Assembly (NCBI RefSeq): GCF_002352765.1
Contig: NZ_KZ293963.1
Span: 1,758,368-1,822,367, forward strand
Direction: 5' to 3'
DNA: 64,000 nucleotides
DNA from: Alteribacter populi
Lineage (GTDB): Bacteria > Bacillota > Bacilli > Bacillales > Salisediminibacteriaceae
The position numbers and the translations under genes were made by a program. Under the pieces are notes generated by a model that saw only the letters and a list, made by a program, of their open reading frames with translations, had not been told where the DNA came from and did no database searches. Positions 32,233 through 39,070 of this stretch are shown here, piece by piece. Position 1 is the first letter of the stretch, and every line of letters starts with the position of its first letter.

Positions 32233-32422
32233 AACATTTTACCTCCCACTTTTGTATCAAAAAATTCTCTCCCAAACATGATATACATAAAGGAAAAGAC
32301 TTGACAACCCTTTTCAAAACATTTCAATTTGTAAGGTTTTTCTTTTTCTTTGGATTTACTACCCAAACCCGGTTAAAATGGAAGTGGAATAATCTAAAAA
32401 CTCTTAGAGGAGTGACTTTAGT

Positions 32423-32869
32423 ATGGAACTTACTATTTATTTAGCTGGACAAATCCATGATAACTGGCGTGAAGATGTTAAAAGAAAGGCAAAAGAGCGA
32501 GACTTACCTTTGAATTTCGTTGGCCCGATGGAAAACCACGATCGCTCCGACGATATCGGGGAAGAAATTTTAGGGGAACAGCCCAATTCAATCGCTAAAG
32601 ACGATACGGCGTCTGATTTTAACAATTTGCGCACTCACGTACTTTTGGGTAAATCTGACATTGTCATTGCCTTATTTGGAGAAAAGTACAAGCAGTGGAA
32701 CAGTGCAATGGATGCTTCGACTGCAATCGCTATGAACAAGCCATTAATTATCATACGCCCACAAATTTTACACCATCCGCTAAAAGAACTTTCTAACAAA
32801 GCGAATGTAACAGTAGAAAACGTTGACCAGGCACTTCGAGCGATTCAATACATTTATGATAGTGAATAA
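32423..32869 (+). CDS. ytoQ: YtoQ family protein
   Basis: The 148-residue protein matches YtoQ in length and sequence: MELTIYLAGQIHDNWREDV, FVGPMENHDRSDDIGEEILG, KDDTASDFNNLRTHVLL and FGEKYKQWNSAMDA. The fold resembles nucleoside 2-deoxyribosyltransferases, with Asp and Asn residues at equivalent places, but the substrate is not known. Start ATG 32423 has TTAGAGGAG. It lies next to a lipoprotein gene (divergent) and is followed immediately by two tandem copies of palindromic repeat 1. Confidence 0.9.
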   Translation: MELTIYLAGQIHDNWREDVKRKAKERDLPLNFVGPMENHDRSDDIGEEILGEQPNSIAKDDTASDFNNLRTHVLLGKSDIVIALFGEKYKQWNSAMDASTAIAMNKPLIIIRPQILHHPLKELSNKANVTVENVDQALRAIQYIYDSE

Positions 32870-32870
32870 T

Positions 32871-33030
32871 AAGAAGAGAAAAGCGCAAGGCGCCCGCTTA
32901 TCGTCGACATGCAAATGTTCTGTCCGATAAAAAGTGCTTTTTACTTTTAATCGGGCAGGTTATTTGACACGAGACGATGGTGCCTGGAGCTAGACACCGA
33001 AGCGTAGATTGTTTTACTTTCTTAACTCTG
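32871..33030 (+). repeat. Palindromic repeat 1, full-length copy (first of tandem pair)
   Basis: From AAAAGCGCAAGGCGCC to GTAGATTGTTTTACTTTC. The arms AGCGCAAGGCGCC, TATCGTCG, AAATGTTCTGTCCGAT and AAAAAG pair with CTTTTTAC, ATCGGGCAGGTTATTT and GACGATGGTGCC, so almost the whole unit can fold into one long imperfect hairpin with a TGC loop. It is followed directly by a second copy. Confidence 0.88.
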
Positions 33031-33149
33031 AAGAAAAGCGCAAGGCGCCCGCCTATCGTCGACATGCAAATGTTCTGTCCGATAAAAAGTGCTTTTTACT
33101 ATTAATCGGGCAGGTTATTTGACACGAGACGATGGCGCCTTGCACTAGA
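33031..33149 (+). repeat. Palindromic repeat 1, second tandem copy
   Basis: Nearly identical to the first copy over ~110 bases. The palindrome is more complete: it ends GACGATGGCGCCTTGCACT, the inverted complement of the opening AGCGCAAGGCGCC with the TATCGTC arm. Confidence 0.88.
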
Positions 33150-33180
33150 TCTCACTCTAACTTGTCCTCTTACACATATT

Positions 33181-33300
33181 AAGAAAAACCGCTTATGGTC
33201 TTTTATTAAAAACAGCGTCAACTTCCGCCGCCATGTTTTAAAGTCTCAAGGATGCTTTCCCCTTGAGACGAGCGGTGCGAAAATAACTACCCTCTTAATA
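33181..33300 (+). repeat. Repeat 2 (GTCTCAAGG hairpin module)
   Basis: A leader AAGAAAAACCGCTTATGGTC and TATTAAAAACAGCGTC precede the perfect hairpin GTCTCAAGG / CCTTGAGAC with loop ATGCTTTCC, then GAGCGGTGCGAAAATAACTA. Related copies are at 43681, 55723 and 62811. Confidence 0.82.
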
Positions 33301-33321
33301 CTTATCTTATAAAAAAATCGG

Positions 33322-33852
33322 TCATTGCCGTTTTTTATTTTTTTGAAACTGCCACTGACCATAGAGGAGTTGGGCAACATGGGAAAACATTTTGCTCCTC
33401 GTTACTATTCCTGCAGTCAAAACCCCAACAGTTCCTTCATTTTTTCTAATATCTCGTTTGTTTGCCCATTGATCAATAACTTCACCGAGTTCCTTACCAT
33501 TACGAATTTCATTAGCGATTGAATCTGGTAACGGGAACCGGGCACCTCCGGCTACAAACAGATTTCCGTCTTTTGTCGCTAGTGCTCCCCAGTTGCAAAT
33601 CATCATTGTGTCACCTTCATCAACGACGCCTCCTTCAAGACCAATGCCAATCGAAGCGTCACACTCAGTAACAAGATATTTCGCTCGGTTCATGGCTCCT
33701 TGTTTCGTTTCTTCATCGCTTATTGGCTGTGGTGAGACATTTGAAGGAATGTCCATATCGTGAACAACAAAGCCTTGTTCTTTTGAAAACACAGATTCCA
33801 CTGCACTTACTTTTGCAGGGTTACGAGATCCGATATGTACATTAATTTCCAT
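33322..33852 (-). CDS. DUF84 / YjjX-type non-canonical purine NTP phosphatase
   Basis: The 176-residue protein matches the inosine/xanthosine triphosphatase family: HIGSRNPAKVSAVESVF at the N-terminus, VSPQPISDEETKQGAMNRA near 40, GIGLEGGVVDEG near 70, and KNEGTVGVLTAGIVTR near 138. The family removes deaminated purine nucleotides (ITP, XTP) or related NTPs; Bacillus members have this length. Start ATG 33852 has AGGAGAAAG. It is a single gene flanked by repeats on both sides. Confidence 0.87.
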   Translation of the reverse strand: MEINVHIGSRNPAKVSAVESVFSKEQGFVVHDMDIPSNVSPQPISDEETKQGAMNRAKYLVTECDASIGIGLEGGVVDEGDTMMICNWGALATKDGNLFVAGGARFPLPDSIANEIRNGKELGEVIDQWANKRDIRKNEGTVGVLTAGIVTRSKMFSHVAQLLYGQWQFQKNKKRQ

Positions 33853-33916
33853 TGACTACTTTCTCCTAATCATTAGTTATATTGGATAACTCGAAAGTGA
33901 ATAACTGGCCTTTTGT

Positions 33917-34041
33917 AGCCTAACCAAAAAGGTTAAAGACCTCTTTTTTTAGTTGCAATGGCTTCGTTCGCTGCTCGCCAGCTATGAGGAAACCGCTCAT
34001 TGCTGGCTTTAGGAAATGCAGCGACTTCGCCCATTGCTTCG
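33917..34041. repeat. Intergenic repeat flanked by copies of the ytoP terminator arm
   Basis: AGCCTAACCAAAAAGGTT (33917-33934) plus AAAGACC is repeated exactly at 34042-34066. Between them is a module starting GCAATGGCTTCGTTCGCTGC with a GCCAGC..GCTGGC hairpin and ending CGCCCATTGCTTCG, also found at 21525-21610. Confidence 0.7.
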
Positions 34042-34085
34042 AGCCTAACCAAAAAGGTTAAAGACCAACCTTTTTGGTTAGGCTC
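34041..34085 (-). terminator. ytoP terminator with perfect 19-bp stem
   Basis: GAGCCTAACCAAAAAGGTT (34041-34059) and AACCTTTTTGGTTAGGCTC (34067-34085) are perfect inverted repeats around AAAGACC, directly adjacent to the ytoP stop codon. Confidence 0.75.
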
Positions 34086-35159
34086 TTATGCGTTCGAACG
34101 AATGGTTTCTACGGTTGTACGATCTGTTTTTCTTGCTAATGTGGTGATTAGTTCTTTTGCTGCTGCGTAATCGTCAACGTGAACGATGGACGCTGCTGTG
34201 TGGATATAGCGAGAACAAATGCCGATTACCGCTGAAGGTACACCACTGCCTGACGTATGTACTCGTCCTGCATCTGTTCCACCTTGGGAGATAAAGAACT
34301 GATATGGAATGTTATTGCTTTCTGCTGTATCAAGGATAAACTCTTTCATTCCACGGTGCGTCACCATCGTACGGTCATAAATACGCAGTAACGCTCCTTT
34401 GCCTAGGTGGCCGAATGCATCTTTTTCCCCAGAAGCATCATTTGCAGGGCTCGCATCCATCGCATAGAAAATGTCGGGCTCAATCATATTCGCAGCTACC
34501 TGAGCTCCTCTTAAGCCCACTTCTTCTTGGACTGTAGCGCCTGAATAAAGGATATTTGGTGTTTGTTCGTCTTTTAGCTCTTTTAATAATTCGATGGACA
34601 AACCGCAACCGTATCGGTTATCCCACGCTTTTGCGAGGAGCTTTTTCTCATTTCCCATCTTCTCAATCGGACAAACAGGAACGATTTGTTGCCCTGGCTT
34701 AATCCCGATTTTTTCAGCGTCCGCTTTATCATCTGCTCCTATATCAATGTACATGTTTTTAATTTCCATCGGCTTTTTCCGCTTCGCTTCGTCTAGCAAA
34801 TGTGGTGGAATAGAGCCAACAACACCCGTTACAGGACCATTGTCAGTGATAATATGTAGGCGTTGTGCAAGAAGGACTTGACTCCACCATCCACCTAGCG
34901 TTTGAAAACGAACTAACCCCTTGTCCGTAACTTGAGTCACCATAAAGCCAACTTCATCCATATGTCCAGCTACCATCACCTTTGGACCGTTTTCGTCTCC
35001 TTTTTTTACGCCAAATACACCGCCCAAACGATCTTGAATGACTTCATCACTATACTTTTCTAGCTCACCTTTCATATACTTTCGTACTTGATGCTCAAAC
35101 CCAGGTGCTCCAGGAAGTTGCGTTAACGTTTCAAACATTTGATATGTTTCTTGTTTCAT
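34086..35159 (-). CDS. ytoP: M42-family aminopeptidase YtoP
   Basis: This cytoplasmic dinuclear-metal aminopeptidase (glutamyl aminopeptidase/endoglucanase-annotated M42 family) has 357 residues. Metal ligands and catalytic residues are visible: VAGHMDEVGFMV near 65, AKAWDNRYGCG near 178, TVQEEVGLRGA near 211 with the catalytic Glu pair, AMDASPAND near 232, and the C-terminal His in SRYIHTAASIVH near 320. Length matches B. subtilis YtoP (357). Start ATG 35159 has AAAGGAGC. A strong terminator lies immediately after the stop. M42 enzymes form large dodecameric peptidase complexes. Confidence 0.94.
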   Translation of the reverse strand: MKQETYQMFETLTQLPGAPGFEHQVRKYMKGELEKYSDEVIQDRLGGVFGVKKGDENGPKVMVAGHMDEVGFMVTQVTDKGLVRFQTLGGWWSQVLLAQRLHIITDNGPVTGVVGSIPPHLLDEAKRKKPMEIKNMYIDIGADDKADAEKIGIKPGQQIVPVCPIEKMGNEKKLLAKAWDNRYGCGLSIELLKELKDEQTPNILYSGATVQEEVGLRGAQVAANMIEPDIFYAMDASPANDASGEKDAFGHLGKGALLRIYDRTMVTHRGMKEFILDTAESNNIPYQFFISQGGTDAGRVHTSGSGVPSAVIGICSRYIHTAASIVHVDDYAAAKELITTLARKTDRTTVETIRSNA

Positions 35160-35368
35160 AATGTGCTCCTTTCAAAAGCGGAATCTTATGTACCTATTTT
35201 ACATTTTAACGAAATGTTTAAAACCTTTCCACTTTTTTCGATGAGCGAAATATTATACCTCCGTTTTCTTAGACAAATACGGTTGAAAATTTGGCATTGA
35301 TTTTATTATTCGCTATACTAAAATCAAGAACATGTTGAATATCATTTCCTTTTAGGATGGTGAGTATA

Positions 35369-35689
35369 ATGAGTTGGAAACGTTTTATTGTCGGCGTTGG
35401 TATAGGTGTAGCTGCTGCTTGGTTTACAAAAGACCAAATGGATAAGACCGAGTGCAACATTTCTCCTGAACGAGCACTAAAAATGGTCAAGCGAAAAATG
35501 AAAGATTTTGGCTCCATTGATGGCTCCTGGATTCACATGATCGCTGAAGATTTTCGTCAAGACGGGCTTACATACCAAGTTTATCGAGGAGGCGTATCGT
35601 GTACGATCGACGGACAACTCCACGCATTTGAATTTCTCGTCGATGCAACTTCAGGTTCAGTATTAAAGCTAAAAAAACAAGATGATTAA
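35369..35689 (+). CDS. ytzB: YtzB, PepSY-domain protein
   Basis: I choose ATG 35369 (106 residues; YtzB is ~104); the ATG at 35357 is part of the AGGATGGTG ribosome site. An N-terminal hydrophobic segment (~3-20: WKRFIVGVGIGVAAAWF) is probably a membrane anchor. The rest is a PepSY-like domain (SPERALKMVKRKMKDFG, GQLHAFEFLVDATSGSVLKLKKQ). PepSY domains are thought to inhibit or regulate peptidases; the adjacency to the peptidase YtoP is conserved in Bacillus. It is divergent from ytoP and followed by a terminator. Confidence 0.9.
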   Translation: MSWKRFIVGVGIGVAAAWFTKDQMDKTECNISPERALKMVKRKMKDFGSIDGSWIHMIAEDFRQDGLTYQVYRGGVSCTIDGQLHAFEFLVDATSGSVLKLKKQDD

Positions 35690-35732
35690 TATTGCATGCC
35701 GAAAGATCGAGTCAAAATTTAATAGTGTGCTG

Positions 35733-35772
35733 GAGGGTGCTCCCAAACTACCATTGGAGACACCCTCTTTTT
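35733..35772 (+). terminator. ytzB terminator
   Basis: GAGGGTGCTCC and GGAGACACCCTC form the stem, followed by TTTTT. Confidence 0.82.
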
Positions 35773-36044
35773 ACTGCTTTTATTACCACATCCAAAATGT
35801 ATTTTCTGATTTTTCAAAATATTAGTTCTTTAGTACCAAGGAAGAAAAACTTTTAAAACGAAAGTATATAATGCGAGACTTTCGCGCCTATCTTGTTCTA
35901 TAAGGAAGTTTAATTTCTTTAAAGAATTAAAGTATAAGCGCAACTAAGGTTGCTGCCATTAAGGGCTGGCAATCCAAGTTTTCTTTACAGGAAGGGGGCC
36001 TAATCTAGGTTTTTCTAAACAAATATATCTAGGGGGAATTTAAT
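35773..36044. other. Upstream region of the first vpr-like gene
   Basis: About 270 bases without a gene. A short imperfect hairpin (TTGCTGCC / GGCTGGCAA, 35950-35972) precedes the GGAAGGGGG and AGGGGG purine tracts near the start codon. No promoter consensus was assigned with confidence. Confidence 0.4.
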
Positions 36045-38462
36045 GTGAGTGGAACGTTCATGCGGGTTGTTTTTTCATTCTTAGCTTTATTGCTTGTTAC
36101 TTCTACTTTTGCTCCATTCGGTTCTGCGAATAATCAAAGGCCATTAGAATTAGCTGAACTTTTTGGAAACTATGATTTATCTTCTTCAAATGATACAACA
36201 GTCATTGTTGAACTTGATGAACCTTCTATTGTCGAAGCAAAACATCGAGGTAAAGGACAAACGAAAGGAAACTTAAAGCGTATTCGCGATAACGTCAAAT
36301 CAGACGTACATAACGCAGCACCTAATAGCAGTGTTGATCGTGAATACGATTATGTTTTCTCTGGATTTTCAGTGACACTCCCACAATCTGAACTGCCTTC
36401 TATTTTAGGAGTCGAAGGGGTAAAGGCTGTGTATCCTGATGTGGAATATCAAGTAGATGCACACGACTTTGAAGAAGTAGATTCAGAATCGTTTTCACCA
36501 GCGATGTTTGATAGCGCACCATTTATCGGAGCGGACAAAGCTTGGGAAGACCTTGGAATAACCGGTAAAGGGGTTACGGTAGCAATCATTGATACCGGTA
36601 CAGATTACACACACCCTGATCTTACTCATGCCTTTGGCGATTACAAAGGATGGGACTTTGTAGATAACAATGAAGATCCACAAGAAACACCTCCAGGAGA
36701 CCCGCGTGGTAGTTCTACCAACCATGGAACACACGTAGCCGGTACGGTTGCAGCAAATGGACAGATTAAAGGGGTTGCACCAGACGCTGACCTACTCGCT
36801 TACCGTGTACTAGGTCCTGGTGGTAGCGGTACAACAGAGAACGTCGTTGCTGGGATTGAGCGCGCTGTTCAAGACGGTGCTGATGTAATGAACCTTTCCC
36901 TAGGAAATACTTTAAACAGCCCTGACTGGGCAACTTCCATTGCATTGGACTGGGCAATGGCTGAAGGTGTTGTAGCTGTTTCGTCGAATGGAAACAGTGG
37001 CCCTGAAAATTGGACAGTCGGCTCTCCTGGTACATCTCGCGAGGCCATTTCGGTAGGAGCGACTCAACTTCCATATAATGTGTTCAATGCTGAGATCACT
37101 ACACCAGGTGAAGTTGATTATCCATCAGCAAAAGTCATGGGCCACCCTAGTGAAGAGGAACTTCTGGCCCTAAATGATGGAGAATATGAGTTTGTACATG
37201 TTGGCTTAGGCGCGGAAGCTGACTTTGAAGGTAAAGACGTGGATGGTAAAATTGCGCTTATCTCACGAGGTGACTTTGCTTTTGTTGAAAAAGCTACAAA
37301 TGCTAAAAACGCCGGAGCAGTTGGTGCGATCATTTATAATAACGTTGCTGGCGAACAACCAAATGTCCCAGGAATGGCAGTACCAACAATTATGACAACG
37401 TTAGCTGATGGACAAGCTCTTTTGGCTGAATTAGAAGAAGGAAATAACACGGTTACATTCGATATTGAATTTGCATCAGCAGTTGGCGAAACTATGGCGG
37501 CCTTCTCATCTCGCGGGCCGGTAATGGATACGTGGATGATTAAACCTGATGTTTCTGCACCAGGAGTAAATATTACAAGCACCATTCCTACTCACAATCC
37601 TGATGAGCCATATGGATATGGAGCCTTTCAAGGAACGAGCATGTCGGCTCCACACGTTGCAGGCGCTGCAGCATTACTTCTAGAAGCACATTCTGACTGG
37701 AGTGTTGATAATGTAAAAGCAGCATTAATGAATACTGCCGAACTTATGCACGACCCAGATGGAAATGCTTATCCACACAACACTCAAGGTGCAGGAAGCA
37801 TTCGAGTAGTAGACGCATTAAATTCAGAAACGCTAGTAACACCTGGTTCTCACTCGTTTGGTGTCTTTTATAAAGACCAAGGAAAACAAGTAGAACGCCA
37901 ACACTTTGAAATTACGAATCTATCAGATGAGCGAAAACGTTATTCTGTAGATATCGAGCTCCATGATGGAAATGACGATATCCGCGTGAATACAAGCAAC
38001 AACCTGCAAGTACAGCCGGGAAAAACACAAAAAGTGAACATGAATGTGCAAGTAGACGCAGGTAAACTAGATCCTGGATACTATGAAGCTACGATTACTC
38101 TCACACATTCTGATGAAGTACTTCGAGTACCAAGTATTTTATTTGTTAAAGAACCTGATTACCCTAGACTAACAGGAGCATTCATGGGTCAAGAAGGTGA
38201 CGGCTATTACGTCGGATCCTATTTGCCCGGTGGAGCTGATGTTATCGAATATGACATGTATCATTTCAACGCCTCAGACGGAACCATTGGACAATTTTTA
38301 GGTACCATTCATGAAGACACTAATATTTCGGCTCCGACGCATGAATTTTCATGGGATGGAAAAATAAATGGTGCTGATCTCCCTAACGGTGAATATGTAC
38401 TAGCTGTTTATGTGGAGCAGGCTGGCGTGACTGAATACAAAGCCTACCTAGTTGAAAAATAG
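36045..38462 (+). CDS. Vpr-like extracellular subtilase, paralogue 1
   Basis: This secreted S8 serine protease has 805 residues. GTG 36045 follows AGGGGG by 8 bases. A signal peptide ends near residue 28 (LALLLVTSTFAPFGSAN). Domains: I9 inhibitor propeptide (~50-135), catalytic domain with Asp183 (VAIIDTGTDYTHPDL), His227 (NHGTHVAGTVA), an Asn in NGNSGPENW and Ser532 (GTSMSAPHVAG), interrupted by a PA domain (~340-480). A fibronectin-like domain (~605-700) and a FlgD-like Ig module at the C-terminus follow. The layout matches B. subtilis Vpr (806). The mature protein is very acidic. A close paralogue lies directly downstream. Confidence 0.93.
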   Translation: MSGTFMRVVFSFLALLLVTSTFAPFGSANNQRPLELAELFGNYDLSSSNDTTVIVELDEPSIVEAKHRGKGQTKGNLKRIRDNVKSDVHNAAPNSSVDREYDYVFSGFSVTLPQSELPSILGVEGVKAVYPDVEYQVDAHDFEEVDSESFSPAMFDSAPFIGADKAWEDLGITGKGVTVAIIDTGTDYTHPDLTHAFGDYKGWDFVDNNEDPQETPPGDPRGSSTNHGTHVAGTVAANGQIKGVAPDADLLAYRVLGPGGSGTTENVVAGIERAVQDGADVMNLSLGNTLNSPDWATSIALDWAMAEGVVAVSSNGNSGPENWTVGSPGTSREAISVGATQLPYNVFNAEITTPGEVDYPSAKVMGHPSEEELLALNDGEYEFVHVGLGAEADFEGKDVDGKIALISRGDFAFVEKATNAKNAGAVGAIIYNNVAGEQPNVPGMAVPTIMTTLADGQALLAELEEGNNTVTFDIEFASAVGETMAAFSSRGPVMDTWMIKPDVSAPGVNITSTIPTHNPDEPYGYGAFQGTSMSAPHVAGAAALLLEAHSDWSVDNVKAALMNTAELMHDPDGNAYPHNTQGAGSIRVVDALNSETLVTPGSHSFGVFYKDQGKQVERQHFEITNLSDERKRYSVDIELHDGNDDIRVNTSNNLQVQPGKTQKVNMNVQVDAGKLDPGYYEATITLTHSDEVLRVPSILFVKEPDYPRLTGAFMGQEGDGYYVGSYLPGGADVIEYDMYHFNASDGTIGQFLGTIHEDTNISAPTHEFSWDGKINGADLPNGEYVLAVYVEQAGVTEYKAYLVEK

Positions 38463-38477
38463 TAATCTTATCTTATC

Positions 38478-38507
38478 AAAAAGGCTGCCTCGTGCAGTCT
38501 TTTTTTT
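38478..38507 (+). terminator. Terminator after first vpr-like gene
   Basis: AAGGCTGC (38481-38488) pairs with GCAGTCTT (38494-38501) across CTCGT, with a run of eight Ts. Confidence 0.85.
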
Positions 38508-39057
38508 AGAGAAAGACCGTTTTAGGAAAGTTTGATGTTGATGCGCGATATTTGTCTAATATGCTAATTTCCGCCGATATAAGATCAATTATCGCTAATA
38601 TTTTGCCTATTTGCTCCGATATAATGCTAGAACAGATGATAAAAAGGCTGTTTTCTGAATGATTTTGCATTTTGATAATATAAGGTTTTCATTCAAATCC
38701 GTTACAGGCGTATGTTTTCCACTGACAACTCTTCAGCTTCCTCGTTCGCAAATGCAAACCAAGTTCCCTTTATTCTTGCCCAAAGTGTTTCATTCCCAAA
38801 ACTAAGGTACTTAGACCCACTATCTTTCTGACGAATTCTGTCGCAAGTATAATCATATTTTCCTAAACCTTTATTACTCCAACCCTCTTGCATATGTCGT
38901 TTTTTTCAGATTTTTCACACATTCATTACTTTAGTCTCGCGATTTATCTAAATTTAACCGCTAAACTATTATATGCACGAAAGTTTTCGTATTTTCGGGG
39001 TGAGGAAAGTAGGATAAACGTTAACTTTCCTCCATAACCCACTAATCAACTATGCAT
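38508..39057. other. Intergenic region between the tandem proteases, with degenerate repeats
   Basis: No gene is supported. At 38542-38628 two degenerate units about 48 bases apart share GCGATA/TCGCTAATAT, TTTGCC/TTTGTC and CCGATATAA. At 38705-38755 ACTCTTCAGCTTCCTCGTTC is a fragment of the GC-rich repeat core. AAGGCTGTTTTCTGAA (38644-38659) resembles the repeat-3 leader. Upstream of the second protease the segment ACTTTCCTCCATAACCC precedes AGGGGG. Confidence 0.5.
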
Positions 39058-39070
39058 AGGGGGAATTAAT

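Noticed and set aside
32871..33149. Tandem repeats considered as a CRISPR array
   Set aside because: There are only two near-identical ~120-155 bp units, with no short repeats separated by unique spacers, and no cas genes are present.
38702..38893. 63-residue minus-strand frame between the protease genes
   Set aside because: It starts without a ribosome site and ends within a repeat fragment (ACTCTTCAGCTTCCTCGTTC); composition is not gene-like.
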